Assembly: GCA_964408455.1 (NCBI GenBank)
Contig: CAYOZN010000002.1
Span: forward strand, 248,001-312,000
From: CAYOZN01 sp964408455
GTDB lineage: Bacteria; Planctomycetota; Phycisphaerae; UBA1845; UTPLA1
Direction: 5' to 3'
DNA length: 64,000 nt
Shown here in pieces: positions 16,936 through 26,190 of this stretch (its first letter is position 1; each line of letters begins with the position of its first letter). The translations under genes were made by a program, and so were the position numbers. The notes below the pieces were generated by a model. It did not search any database, was not told where the DNA came from, and saw only the letters and a program-made list of their open reading frames with translations.

Positions 16936-19710
16936 CTAGTCCGAAGGACGGCGGCGGCGCGGTCGGGTCGGCGATGGGGTCAGGGGAGCGACGAGCTGCT
17001 CGTAGAGGCCGAACAGGTATTCCAGCCGCTGCCGCTCGCTGGTAAACGGCTGACTGCGGTAGCAGCGGTCGACCGCCCGATCGAGCGCATCGTGGGCGCG
17101 GCGCAGGTCCGCCGGCATGGCGTTGGGGTCGTACAGGTCCGCCAGAGTCGCATCGGGGAACTGGCCGCGGGCGTCCAGCACCGCCTGCGCGGCCTGTTCG
17201 ACGCGCTGCTGCTTCTCGTCGCTCATGGCCGATGGCCAGGGGTAGTTGTTGTAGACGAGCTTGGCGGAGTAGCGGTAATCCGACTTCAGCCGGCCGCAGA
17301 CCTGACGCACCCAGGCCATGTGCATGGCGGAGGTCATTACCCCAAAGTGGAACATCGTCGCATTGCCCACAATGAGGCAGCTATCCCCCGCCATCTCTGC
17401 CGGATCGACATAGCCTATCGGAATATATGCTCGGCGCTCCGACGTGTGCCGCGGGATTAGCAGATAGCGCGTGACGGGCGCATTCTCAACATGCCACCGC
17501 GTAGGCGTTCGTGCCAACGCCTGCGTTGGCGCGCTCCGACTCGCTTGACGGAAGCGCCTGACCGCCTCGACGCGCTCCATGACCCGGGGCAGTCGGCGTA
17601 ACCGCTCAGGCGGACAATCGCGGAGCCACAGGCACCATCGAGGGCGATTGTAGAGAAAATCGTCGGCTCCCCAGAACTTGCGCATGAATGGCTGCGCCTC
17701 CGGCTCCTCCGCGATAAATGCGTCACGCTCCTCGGTTGTGAAAAGATAATTCCCGTCGTCGATCGGCTTACTGCCGATGCCGATTTGCGGTGACGGACAC
17801 AGCGGACGCGAACGATTCTGAATCGCCCGCGTGCCACCTTCGACAAGGTACGGGCCGATACTTCTGACATTCACGGCCGCGGGCTGCTCAGGATCGGTTT
17901 CGTAATCGAAGATCCGTTTCGGTTGTCTGTCCGTAATTCCCCATCCCACAATTACCACATGGACGTGGGCTCTTCCGCGTGCCTCGCTCATCCACGAAAA
18001 CGTTCGATGAGCGAAGTGAATAATTGCCCCACGCTGGATCAATGTGTTCCACAGAACGCCCACCTGTTCACCTTGCGTTGTTGAATTCGTCGAGACGAAG
18101 GCAACGCGAATGGACGGATTGCCTGCCAAGTACGGAAGAGTCTTGAAATACCAGCCAGCGACGTAGTCAAGCACTCCGGCATGTAGTACTTCACCGATTA
18201 CGTATTCGATGTCCGAACGCTGGACGGCGTCAACGTGCTTTGCGCCGACAAAGGGCGGGTTGCCGAGGATGTACGTGCACTGCTCCGCGGGCAGCACCTC
18301 GTTCCAGTCCAGCCGCAGCGCATTGGCCTGCACGACGTGCGGCGAGCGGGTCAGCGGCGTTGTCGCCCTCACCTGTCCGAAGCGGGCGAACAGTTCGGCG
18401 TTCATCTGGTGGTCCATGAGCCACATGGCCACCTCGGCGATGCGTACCGGCCATTCCTCGATCTCGATGCCGTAGAACTGGCTGACGTTGAGGCGGGCCT
18501 CGGCGCGGATGTCGGCTTCGGTGGGGTTGTCGCCGAAGCGGGCCTGGATGATGTCGAGTTCGAGGCGGCGGAGTTCGCGGTAGGCGATGACGAGGAAGTT
18601 GCCGCAGCCGCAGGCGGGATCGAGGAAGCGCATCTCGCCCAATTCGCGGTGGAAGTTGCGCAGGGCGTTGCGGTCGCGGCGGATCTGCTCGAAGCGCTGG
18701 CGAAGGTCGTCGAGGAAAAGTGAGCGGATGAGCTTCATAATGTCGCGCTCGGATGTGTAGTGACCGCCGATCTGCCGCCGCTGCCGCGGCTCCATGATGC
18801 TTTGGAACAGCGAGCCGAAGACGGCGGGGCTGATCTTCTCCCACTTGAAGTTGCAGCAGCCCAACAATGCCGTGCGCATCGCGGCGTTGAAGTCGGCGAA
18901 ATTGAGCCGTTCGGCGAAAAGTTCGCCGTTGACGAAGGGCAGCGCGGCCATGTCCTCGTCGAGGTTTCGCTGACGCTGGTCGTTAGGCGTGTTCAACACC
19001 GAGAACAAGCGGCTTAGCTGTGCGCCCGTGTCGGAGCCGTCCTCGCGCGTCTTGTTCGTGACAAAGATGGTGAATGCCTGGGGCTCGAAGATGCCGGTGT
19101 CTTCGGCGAACAGGCAAAACAGGATGCGAACCATGAATCGCTCAAGGTGGTGACCGCCGTAGCCGCCGTCCTCAAGCCGGTCGTGCAGGTTGGCGAGGCG
19201 CTCGGTGGCCTCGAGGTTAGCGGGGTCTTCCTCATCGAGGCGGCGCGTTTCGTAGCCGGCGATAAACGCGAAATGACGAATGCTCTCGGGGAGCTCGGCG
19301 AGGTCGAATTGTATGGATTCGGGCTGACCTTCTTCTGCTTCGAGGTCGTGCAGGGCGATCCGGGCAAAGTCAGAAACGAGGATATATCGAGGTACCTCTT
19401 CGCCGCGTCCTTGGGTTTGAAGACTCTGAATGTAACCGAGTGCCTGGGTCTGAGCCTTCGCGAGGTTCCCGCCGCGGGATTTGTGTTCGGCGATCAGCTT
19501 TCCGCGCCAGAAGAGATCGATGAAGTCATGTGCGCCAGTCAGGTTCCTAACCGGTTCCTCGAAAGCGGCAACTATTCGACGACGAACGCCAAAGACTTCG
19601 AAGAACTCGTTCCAGAACGTCTGGGCTTCAGAGCGCTCGCGGCTGGCCGCAGACCATTCGCGGGCGAAGGTGATGGCGCGCTGTCGGATTTCGTTCCACG
19701 AAAGGGGCAA
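16936..19710 (-). CDS. Type IIG (MmeI-like) single-chain restriction-modification enzyme
   Basis: 924 residues. The start is TTG at 19710, with GGAG seven bases upstream; the product begins MPLSWNEIRQRA, the usual N-terminus of the family. Residues 62-77 (DFIDLFWRGKLIAEHK) carry the PD-(D/E)xK nuclease centre with D65, E75 and K77. A helical linker follows. The N6-adenine methyltransferase domain has motif I LDPACGCGNFL at about 362-372 and motif IV NPPF at about 484-487. The C-terminal third is a target-recognition domain (ending with a DEKQQRVEQAAQAVLDAR helix). Such enzymes methylate one strand of an asymmetric site and cut at a distance, with one subunit doing both jobs. All key motifs are intact. 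No separate methylase or specificity gene is needed or present. The recognition site cannot be read from sequence. Confidence 0.9.
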   Translation of the reverse strand: MPLSWNEIRQRAITFAREWSAASRERSEAQTFWNEFFEVFGVRRRIVAAFEEPVRNLTGAHDFIDLFWRGKLIAEHKSRGGNLAKAQTQALGYIQSLQTQGRGEEVPRYILVSDFARIALHDLEAEEGQPESIQFDLAELPESIRHFAFIAGYETRRLDEEDPANLEATERLANLHDRLEDGGYGGHHLERFMVRILFCLFAEDTGIFEPQAFTIFVTNKTREDGSDTGAQLSRLFSVLNTPNDQRQRNLDEDMAALPFVNGELFAERLNFADFNAAMRTALLGCCNFKWEKISPAVFGSLFQSIMEPRQRRQIGGHYTSERDIMKLIRSLFLDDLRQRFEQIRRDRNALRNFHRELGEMRFLDPACGCGNFLVIAYRELRRLELDIIQARFGDNPTEADIRAEARLNVSQFYGIEIEEWPVRIAEVAMWLMDHQMNAELFARFGQVRATTPLTRSPHVVQANALRLDWNEVLPAEQCTYILGNPPFVGAKHVDAVQRSDIEYVIGEVLHAGVLDYVAGWYFKTLPYLAGNPSIRVAFVSTNSTTQGEQVGVLWNTLIQRGAIIHFAHRTFSWMSEARGRAHVHVVIVGWGITDRQPKRIFDYETDPEQPAAVNVRSIGPYLVEGGTRAIQNRSRPLCPSPQIGIGSKPIDDGNYLFTTEERDAFIAEEPEAQPFMRKFWGADDFLYNRPRWCLWLRDCPPERLRRLPRVMERVEAVRRFRQASRSAPTQALARTPTRWHVENAPVTRYLLIPRHTSERRAYIPIGYVDPAEMAGDSCLIVGNATMFHFGVMTSAMHMAWVRQVCGRLKSDYRYSAKLVYNNYPWPSAMSDEKQQRVEQAAQAVLDARGQFPDATLADLYDPNAMPADLRRAHDALDRAVDRCYRSQPFTSERQRLEYLFGLYEQLVAPLTPSPTRPRRRRPSD

Positions 19711-19807
19711 GCTTTGCTCCAGCGGATCATGAACAGTTTGGGCGGCGCAGCTCTTGCAGCAGAGTATTAAGTTTGACGCACAAGTAAATGGCCGATCCCT
19801 TTATCCC

Positions 19808-21109
19808 TCACTCCCTCAATCCCTCCCCCCTCGCCACGCACGTCGCAATCACCAGGTCCCCAACCACATTCAGCACCGTCCGAACCATATCGAGTATCCG
19901 GTCAATCCCGAGGATGATGGCGATCCCCTCCGCCGGCACGCCAACGGTGGTGAGCAGCACCGCTATCAGGGGGAGTGATCCGCCGGGGACGCCGGCGGTG
20001 CCGACACCGGCAAGGATGGACATCAGCACGACCGTCACCTGCTGGCCGACGGTCAGATCCACGCCGAAGACCTGCGCGAGGAACAGCACGACGACGCCTT
20101 CGTAGAGTGCGGTGCCATTCTGGTTGCCGGTCGCGCCGACCGTCAGCACGAAGTGGGCGATCTCCCTGGGCAGGCGCAGCTCTTCCTGAGCGGTCTTGAG
20201 CGATGTCGGCAGGGTGGCATTCGATGAACTCGTCGCAAAGGCGGTGACCACCACGTCGCGGATGTCCCTGAAGAATCGCAGCGGGCTGGTGCGGGCGAAC
20301 ACGATCAGCGCGACGGGAAAGACGACCAGCAGGTGGATGAGCATGCCGGCCAGCGCCGTCGCCGCGAACCAGACCAGGGTCAGCAGCACCTCGCCGCCCA
20401 GCCGTGCGGTCACGCTGAAGACCAGGCAGGCAACGGCCAGCGGCGCGAGGCGCATGGCAAAGCCGATGATCACCATGCAGGCGTCGAACACGGCTTGCAG
20501 GATGGCGACGAGCGGGCCGCTTCGCTCGGCGGGGATGAGCGTCAGGGCGACGCCGAAGATCAGGGCGAAGAACATGACCGAGAGCATGCCGTTGCCCTTG
20601 GAGGAGCCATCGAGCGCGCCGATCATCTCCTGCAGGGGGTTCTCGGGGATGATGTCGAGCAGGGTGTCGCGGATGGTCTTGGCCTGCCGCGCCTTCTGGA
20701 GTGTCCTTTCCGCGTCACTGGCGTATTGCTGGCGCAATTCCTCGCGCTGGTTCTGCGACAGGCGCTCGCCGGGCTTGAGGGCGTTAACGAGGCCGATGCC
20801 AAGGGCAACGGCGATGGTGGAGAGGACGAGCGTGAGCCCCAGGGTGCGAATGCCCACGCGGCCGAGCTTACGGATGTCGCCCATCTCGACGGCCCCGAGC
20901 ACCAGGGCGGCGAAGACCAGCGGCACGACGATCATGAAGATGAGGCGGAGGAAGACCTTGCCGATCACGTCGGTGATGTTGAGCGTGATCCACGCGAGGG
21001 CCGCGCGTTGCGGGCCGGCCTCGGGCACGAAGGCGTTGGCGGCGACGCCGGCGATCGCGCCGAGGACGAGGCCGAGGACGATGTAGAGGTGCTGTCGGGG
21101 GGACGACAT
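19808..21109 (-). CDS. gltP: Dicarboxylate/amino acid:cation symporter (GltP/DAACS family)
   Basis: 433 residues from the ATG at 21109. The features of glutamate/dicarboxylate transporters are present in order: N-terminal helices with FLRLIFMIVVPLVFAALV, a serine-rich hairpin as ATSSSNATLP, the NQNGTALYEG helix-7 motif, and the second hairpin as GTAGVPGGSLP, ending with a D..RT..N cation/substrate site (DRILDMVRTVLNVVGD). It imports acidic amino acids or C4-dicarboxylates with protons or sodium. A charged insertion of about 40 residues after the third helix (NALKPGERLSQNQREELRQQ and following) is longer than in Escherichia coli GltP but usual in planctomycete and deltaproteobacterial members. 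It is divergent from nuoD. Confidence 0.92.
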   Translation of the reverse strand: MSSPRQHLYIVLGLVLGAIAGVAANAFVPEAGPQRAALAWITLNITDVIGKVFLRLIFMIVVPLVFAALVLGAVEMGDIRKLGRVGIRTLGLTLVLSTIAVALGIGLVNALKPGERLSQNQREELRQQYASDAERTLQKARQAKTIRDTLLDIIPENPLQEMIGALDGSSKGNGMLSVMFFALIFGVALTLIPAERSGPLVAILQAVFDACMVIIGFAMRLAPLAVACLVFSVTARLGGEVLLTLVWFAATALAGMLIHLLVVFPVALIVFARTSPLRFFRDIRDVVVTAFATSSSNATLPTSLKTAQEELRLPREIAHFVLTVGATGNQNGTALYEGVVVLFLAQVFGVDLTVGQQVTVVLMSILAGVGTAGVPGGSLPLIAVLLTTVGVPAEGIAIILGIDRILDMVRTVLNVVGDLVIATCVARGEGLRE

Positions 21110-21236
21110 GGGCGGGGATTATGGCGGGCGGCATGTGGGATGGCGAATGCGGAATGGAAAATTCAGATTGCGGAGGCCGGACGCACCGTGACGTACGCGT
21201 CGTGTCCATCCCGGTCCGTGTTCACTCGCCATCGCA

Positions 21237-21264
21237 TTGTGATCGCTTCGGTTTTGGCTACAAT
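21237..21264 (+). promoter_or_regulatory. Candidate promoter of nuoD
   Basis: TTGTGA (21237-21242) and TACAAT (21259-21264) are 16 bases apart, and the nuoD start codon lies 28 bases downstream. An AAGGAG ribosome-binding site is at 21278-21283. Confidence 0.5.
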
Positions 21265-21292
21265 CCAGTCGATTCGCAAGGAGTTACTTCGC

Positions 21293-22546
21293 ATGGCCAC
21301 CATGCCTGAAATACGCCCCACGCGGCTGGAGCGCGACGACGTCGGCGGCGATCTGTGGACGCTGAACTTCGGCCCGCAGCACCCGGCCACGCACACGACG
21401 TTGCGGCTGGTGCTCGAGCTGGATGGCGAGACCGTCGTCGCCTGCACGCCGCACATCGGCTATCTGCACAGCGGCTTCGAGAAGCTGGGCGAGCACCTGA
21501 ACTACAACCAGTACGTGGTCGTGTGCGACCGCATGAACTACATCAGCCCGATGGCCAACGACATCGCGTGGCACACGGCCTGCGAGAAGCTCTTCGGCAT
21601 CGAGATCACGCCGCGCTGCAAGGCGTTGCGGACGATCATCGCCGAACTGGCGAGGATTCAGGACCACCTGCTGTGCCTGGGCACGGCCGGGCTGGACCTG
21701 GGGGCGTTTACCAGCTTCCTCTATACATTCAACGAGCGCGAGTATATCTACGACCTGTTCGAGGAGATCTGCGGGGCGCGGTTCACGAACAGCTATACGC
21801 GCGTCGGCGGGCTCATGTACGACATCCCGCCCGAGTGGCCCGACCACGTGAAGGCGTTCCTGAAGCGGCTGCCCAATGCCGTCAATGATTTTGAGTCGCT
21901 GCTCACGCGCAATCGTATCTTCATCGAGCGGACGCGCGGGATCGGCGTCATCAGCAAGGAAGACGCGATCGCATGGAGCTGGACGGGACCGCTGGCGCGG
22001 AGCGCGGGCGTCATTCGCGATCTGCGCAAGGACGAGCCATACCTCTGCTATGCCGACAACTGGGATGGCAAGGGCGCATCGGGCGTGGCGTTCAAGGTGC
22101 CCGTCGCGTTCGAAGGCGACGTGTATGCGCGCTACCTGGTGCGGCTGGAAGAGATGCGCCAGGCCATGCACATCGTCGATCAACTCATCGACAACATCCC
22201 CGCCGGCCCGGTCAACGTGCTGCCCGGCGAGAAGTCGACGCTGCCGGACAAGCGCGAAGTGTACTTCTCCATCGAGGGCCTCATCCATCACTTCGAACAG
22301 ATCATGACGAACCGCGGCTTCGAACCGCCCATCGGCGAGGCCTACGCCGCCAACGAGACGGCCAATGGCGAGTTGGGGTTCTATCTCGCCAGCGACGGTC
22401 AGAACTGCCCCTACCGGGCGCGCTGCCGGCCGCCGAGCTTCATCAACTACCAGTGCTTCGACCGGCTGGTCATCGGTCATTCGATCAGCGACGTGGTCGC
22501 CGTGCTGGGCAGCCTGAACATCATCGCGGCGGAGCTGGATCGATGA
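21293..22546 (+). CDS. nuoD: NADH-quinone oxidoreductase subunit D (49 kDa)
   Basis: 417 residues from the ATG at 21293, with AAGGAG ten bases upstream. It matches NuoD along its full length: the N-terminal FGPQHPATHTTLRLVLELDGE signature (shown in two parts: FGPQHPATH, TLRLVLELDGE), then HIGYLHSGFEKL, YNQYVVVCDRMNY, GALTSF-like GAFTSFLYTFNERE, GGLMYDIP, and the C-terminal PSFINYQCFDRL and VLGSLNIIAAELDR. NuoD forms the quinone-binding junction of complex I with NuoB, in the peripheral arm at the inner face of the membrane. Unusually, nuoA, nuoB and nuoC are not upstream and nuoE is not next downstream: two membrane-protein genes follow after 22 and 11 bases. Confidence 0.96.
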   Translation: MATMPEIRPTRLERDDVGGDLWTLNFGPQHPATHTTLRLVLELDGETVVACTPHIGYLHSGFEKLGEHLNYNQYVVVCDRMNYISPMANDIAWHTACEKLFGIEITPRCKALRTIIAELARIQDHLLCLGTAGLDLGAFTSFLYTFNEREYIYDLFEEICGARFTNSYTRVGGLMYDIPPEWPDHVKAFLKRLPNAVNDFESLLTRNRIFIERTRGIGVISKEDAIAWSWTGPLARSAGVIRDLRKDEPYLCYADNWDGKGASGVAFKVPVAFEGDVYARYLVRLEEMRQAMHIVDQLIDNIPAGPVNVLPGEKSTLPDKREVYFSIEGLIHHFEQIMTNRGFEPPIGEAYAANETANGELGFYLASDGQNCPYRARCRPPSFINYQCFDRLVIGHSISDVVAVLGSLNIIAAELDR

Positions 22547-22568
22547 CGGTCGCGGCGCGCGGTGTGCG

Positions 22569-23996
22569 ATGAATGGCAATGACGCGCACGATTCCCGAAG
22601 CGACGAAGTGAAGCCCGGTGCGGCCGGCCCGAATCGTGCCCCCGTTCTGATGGGCATCCTCTCCATCGTGGCGATCGCGCTGGGAGTTCGCATTCCCCTG
22701 GCGGCAGGGCCGGGCTTTCTGCCGGATCAGCATCAGTTCCTCCTGTGGGCGTACCTGGCTGCCGACCACGGCTTTCCTTCCGTCTACGAAACGTATGAAG
22801 CCGCCGGCAGGACACGCCGCTGGTGCAACTATCCACCGGCCTACGTCTATGTGCTGCGCGGCTGCGCCGAGCTATATCCGTGGCTGACCGGGCAGCCGCT
22901 GGACATCGCGGCAATCAGGGCGATGTCGCTTGGCGAAGACTCGCGCGAGTATCGGCTTGGCTACATTCTCTTCAAAACGCCGGCAATGCTTGCCGATGCG
23001 TTGACGGCCGCCTGCCTGTTCGTGTTCATCCGGAGAAGGGCGTCCGCGCGGCTGGCGGGCGCCGTGGCAGTTGCCTACGCCGTGTTGCCGCCGGTCCTGC
23101 ACAATTCGGCTGTCTGGGGCCAGGTTGATTCAATCCACACGCTGCTGATGCTGCTCAGCGTCGAGGCGGCCTCGCGCCGGCGCTGGTTGCCGATGGTTGC
23201 GGCCGCGTCGCTTGGGGTTCTGTTTAAGGCGCAGGCGTTACTGCTGCTGCCATTGTGGCTCGTGGCGCTGATCGATCCCGGCGAGCGCTCGCTTGTGGCG
23301 GCCGGCCGTCAGTGCCTTGCCAGGGGCGCTACGGGGCTGCTCGTGTTCGCGGCGTTCGCTGCCATCATGACGGCACCGTTTTATCCGCACTGGCGCGGCG
23401 CATACGACGCGATCTTCGGCGCCGTCGGGCACTATCCATACGTCCATCTGAACGGCTTCAGCCTGTGGTTTCTGCTGAACCCCCTGTCGGACGTGGGACA
23501 GACCTTTGCGCCGTACGTCCGCGACGACGGCCCCACGTGGCTCATCGCGACGCCGCGGCTGCTCGGCATGCTTGCGCTACTCGGCGTGTGGGTGATGGTG
23601 GCTGTTCGGCTGTATCGTTCTTCGCGCACGCGGGCCGACTTCGCCTGGGCGGCGCGGGTGCTGCCGCTTGCTTTTTTCCTGCTGCCGACGCAGATTCACG
23701 AGCGCTATCTGTTTCCCGCGATCGCGCTGTGGGCGTGGGGCATGCGCGGCGTCTGGTGGGACTGGGCCGGCTGGCTGCTCGTCGCGCTCTGCCATCAACT
23801 GAACCTGAGCTGGGTGTACCCCGGGCCGCACGGCTCAGCACTTCGCGACGCGGCGGAGTGGTTCTTTTCCGGCGCGGGCGGCGCTGCCGTCGGCATTGCG
23901 TCCGCGCTGGTGGTTGCTGCGATTCTGCTGATCACGCTCGGCTCGCCGTTCTGGCCCGGCCCAACTTCGCGCGAGGGCGCGACCGCTCGGACGTGA
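22569..23996 (+). CDS. Multi-pass membrane protein, GT-C mannosyltransferase-like
   Basis: 475 residues, starting 22 bases after nuoD, so probably co-transcribed. About ten hydrophobic helices are present. Motifs typical of GT-C glycosyltransferases of the GT39/GT87/PIG-M kind are visible: NYPPAYVYVLRG in the first large loop, WGQVDSIHTLLMLLSVEA in the middle, LFKAQALLLLPL, and TQIHERYLFPAIALWAWG near the C-terminus (the HERY-L motif). Such enzymes use polyprenyl-phosphate sugars on the outer side of the membrane. The first-loop acidic pair expected for a metal-independent GT-C enzyme may be the DQHQ near residue 53. Substrate unknown. It differs in sequence from the three paralogues found further on, though gene position is shared. 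Confidence 0.7.
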   Translation: MNGNDAHDSRSDEVKPGAAGPNRAPVLMGILSIVAIALGVRIPLAAGPGFLPDQHQFLLWAYLAADHGFPSVYETYEAAGRTRRWCNYPPAYVYVLRGCAELYPWLTGQPLDIAAIRAMSLGEDSREYRLGYILFKTPAMLADALTAACLFVFIRRRASARLAGAVAVAYAVLPPVLHNSAVWGQVDSIHTLLMLLSVEAASRRRWLPMVAAASLGVLFKAQALLLLPLWLVALIDPGERSLVAAGRQCLARGATGLLVFAAFAAIMTAPFYPHWRGAYDAIFGAVGHYPYVHLNGFSLWFLLNPLSDVGQTFAPYVRDDGPTWLIATPRLLGMLALLGVWVMVAVRLYRSSRTRADFAWAARVLPLAFFLLPTQIHERYLFPAIALWAWGMRGVWWDWAGWLLVALCHQLNLSWVYPGPHGSALRDAAEWFFSGAGGAAVGIASALVVAAILLITLGSPFWPGPTSREGATART

Positions 23997-24007
23997 GACT
24001 GCATGCC

Positions 24008-25345
24008 ATGGCGAATGTGCCGAAGCAAGGCAAATCAGATGAGCGGACGGTCGCGTCGCAAGGGATTCGCCGTCGCAATCTGCTGGTTCACGTGGCCTGC
24101 GTCGCTTTGATGTTGCTGGCCGTCGAACTAGCCCAGCAGCGGGGGGGCGACTGGTTCCGCTGGACCGCAAGCACCGACAGGAACCCAGGGCTTCAGGAGG
24201 GCCTCGCGTGGCGGCTGGGCCGGCTCGATCTGCGGGCGCGGCTCGATGACACTGCTCTCATTGAAGAAGAGCAGCGCGTCTACAACGTCTTTCCGCCGCT
24301 GCAATCCATCATCGGCCTGGTGGCGGCGTTCTTCACGGTCTCGCCGGATGCGGTGCCGCCGCTGGGCGAAATGCCGGTTTACCGGTGGCTGCCGCTGCTC
24401 GTCTTTTTTGTGCCTTTGCCGATCGTCGCGTATCGGGTGTTCTTCCACCGGACCGGCAGTGCCTTCTGGGCGGCAGTGATGACGGCGGCGCTGATCGGCG
24501 GCACGGCCGTGGCGCCGTGCATCGAGGCGGCGCGGCTGGGGTATGTCTATCAGGCCAACCACCTGCTTGCCGCGATCGGGCTGCTGCTGTTTGCCGGCGA
24601 ATATCTCGGGCGGCGGCGCATCGGCATCCTGCTCCTCGGGCTGCTGATCGCATCGTGGTCGCGGCAGCTCACGGCGGCCTTTGCAATGGCGATGCTGTAT
24701 GCGCTATGGGTGGATACGCGCGGCACGGGTCCTGCCGAGGATCGCTCTGCAGGCACACGGGCGCCGGCGGGGCGCGTGCTTTTCGCGATCTGCGGTCTAT
24801 TGCTCATCGCCGGCGTGCCCATGGCACTGAACGCGGCGAAGTTTGGCGGCCCGCTGGACAGCGGCTATCTGCTGATTTACGAGGGCCGCGACGGCACGGT
24901 GCCCGACAAGGCGCGTGCCTATGGCGTGTTTTCATCGCGGTTTGTGCCCACTAACGCATGGTACATGAATCTCGATCTGCCCTGGTCGCGCGGGGAGGAC
25001 GGCGCTTTGGCGTGGCGGCCGTCGGAGGATGGCGGCAGCCTTTGGCTCAGCACGCCGCTCGCGGCAATGGCGCTGGCCGGTGCGACGTGGTGGCGGCGCG
25101 ACCGCCGGGCCGCGGCGCTGATGCTGTGTTCGGTGCCAATCGTCGCGGCACACCTGATGTACCACAACACGGGGTATCTACAGACCGGCTACTATCGCTT
25201 CGCGCTGGATTATCTCCCGGTGTGGATGGTGGTGGCGGCGCCGTGGCTGTGCACCGGCTGGCGTCGCGTCGCGACGCTGGCATGCACGGTGTGGAGCCTG
25301 GCATATTTCGCCATGGTCAGCCACTGGACGACGTACGGTTATTGA
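24008..25345 (+). CDS. Multi-pass membrane protein, paralogue 1 of a three-member family in the nuo cluster
   Basis: 445 residues from the ATG at 24008, 11 bases after the previous stop. About ten membrane helices. It shares several blocks with the genes at 26822 and 28153: RNPGLQEGLAWRLGRLDL, then YNVFPPLQSIIGLV, then AWYMNLDLPWSR, and near the end LMYHNTGYLQTGYYRFALDY followed by LPVWMVVAAPW. The overall layout (large first outer loop, tandem helices, long C-terminal outer loop) is GT-C-like, but I do not see a clear catalytic acidic motif, so glycosyl transfer is only a possibility. The downstream neighbour is on the opposite strand, ending the first nuo transcription unit. Confidence 0.65.
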   Translation: MANVPKQGKSDERTVASQGIRRRNLLVHVACVALMLLAVELAQQRGGDWFRWTASTDRNPGLQEGLAWRLGRLDLRARLDDTALIEEEQRVYNVFPPLQSIIGLVAAFFTVSPDAVPPLGEMPVYRWLPLLVFFVPLPIVAYRVFFHRTGSAFWAAVMTAALIGGTAVAPCIEAARLGYVYQANHLLAAIGLLLFAGEYLGRRRIGILLLGLLIASWSRQLTAAFAMAMLYALWVDTRGTGPAEDRSAGTRAPAGRVLFAICGLLLIAGVPMALNAAKFGGPLDSGYLLIYEGRDGTVPDKARAYGVFSSRFVPTNAWYMNLDLPWSRGEDGALAWRPSEDGGSLWLSTPLAAMALAGATWWRRDRRAAALMLCSVPIVAAHLMYHNTGYLQTGYYRFALDYLPVWMVVAAPWLCTGWRRVATLACTVWSLAYFAMVSHWTTYGY

Positions 25346-25468
25346 TTGTCTGGATGATCCCCTTACGTGAGCGTGGGGTTAAGAGCCTTGATTCACGGGC
25401 CGGCCACGTCGGCGGGGACATCGGCGGCGCGCTGATACTGAGATTGGCTCATAGATTTGTAAGAATTG

Positions 25469-26077
25469 TCAGGGTAGCAGGTCTGCCACGGTGATGCGTG
25501 CATCCGGCTTCGCCAACGGGGAAAGAACGGCGTTCGCCTCGAACGACTGCACGTTCGTGTACCGATGTCCAAATTCCGCCGACCGATCGGCGATTGGGGC
25601 GCGGTGTACGACAACCTGTTGCCGCAGCAGGTCAACAACCCAATAGTCGGGCACTTTGCACGATGCGTACAACGAAGCTTTGCTGCCGAGATCAAATCGG
25701 ACCGTTGCATCGCTGATTTCAACAATCAACAGTGCCGACGTCGGGTGTCTCGTAATCTGGCGCGGGCGTCCTGCGATGACGGCGAGGTCCGGCTCCGGTT
25801 CGGAGTTGTCGCCAACAACGATGGGAAGCTGTACACGGACGACATAGCCCTGTCCAAATGCGCTTCTCAGGGCGTCGTCGGCAAGCATGATCGAGAGGGC
25901 GTGCTCATCTCCGTGAGGGCTTATTTGAACGACTTCTCCGTCGATCAACTCGACGCGCTGGCCATCAAACAATCCCGCTGCGGCCATGCGGTGGTATTCT
26001 TCCCGCAACCAGCGGCGAGGTTTTGGCTCAGCCATTGATGTTGAAGGCGTGGCGCTCATTCGTCCATCATGCTCCAT
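25469..26077 (-). CDS. Uma2-family (DUF820) endonuclease-like protein
   Basis: 202 residues; other in-frame starts near 26059 or 26035 are possible. The PD-(D/E)xK-like fold of Uma2 proteins is recognisable: RMAAAGLFDGQRVELIDGEVV at the N-terminus (catalytic E in the ELIDGEV block), SEPEPDLAVI in the middle, LLIVEISDAT after it, and YASCKVPDYWVVDL near the end, with the conserved lysine and the D/E residues in place. The family is very expanded in cyanobacteria and planctomycetes. Nuclease activity is predicted from fold, but its biological role is not established. It sits on the opposite strand between two halves of the nuo cluster and looks like a later insertion. Confidence 0.85.
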   Translation of the reverse strand: MEHDGRMSATPSTSMAEPKPRRWLREEYHRMAAAGLFDGQRVELIDGEVVQISPHGDEHALSIMLADDALRSAFGQGYVVRVQLPIVVGDNSEPEPDLAVIAGRPRQITRHPTSALLIVEISDATVRFDLGSKASLYASCKVPDYWVVDLLRQQVVVHRAPIADRSAEFGHRYTNVQSFEANAVLSPLAKPDARITVADLLP

Positions 26078-26123
26078 GACTAATTATAACGAAAGCGGCC
26101 CGGGAATGCGTCGGTTTGCTTCT

Positions 26124-26153
26124 TTGGACCGCCTGCCGGCTTGCTGCTAGAAT
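26124..26153 (+). promoter_or_regulatory. Candidate promoter of nuoE
   Basis: TTGGAC (26124-26129) and TAGAAT (26148-26153) are 18 bases apart, 37 bases before the nuoE start. A promoter is needed here because the preceding gene is on the other strand. Confidence 0.4.
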
Positions 26154-26190
26154 GGCGGTTTTCCATTGCCCGCGTCGAGGAGTATGACAT

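Noticed and set aside
20196..21292. A long in-frame extension upstream of nuoD
   Set aside because: It runs antisense through the symporter gene. The AAGGAG site and promoter place the nuoD start at 21293.
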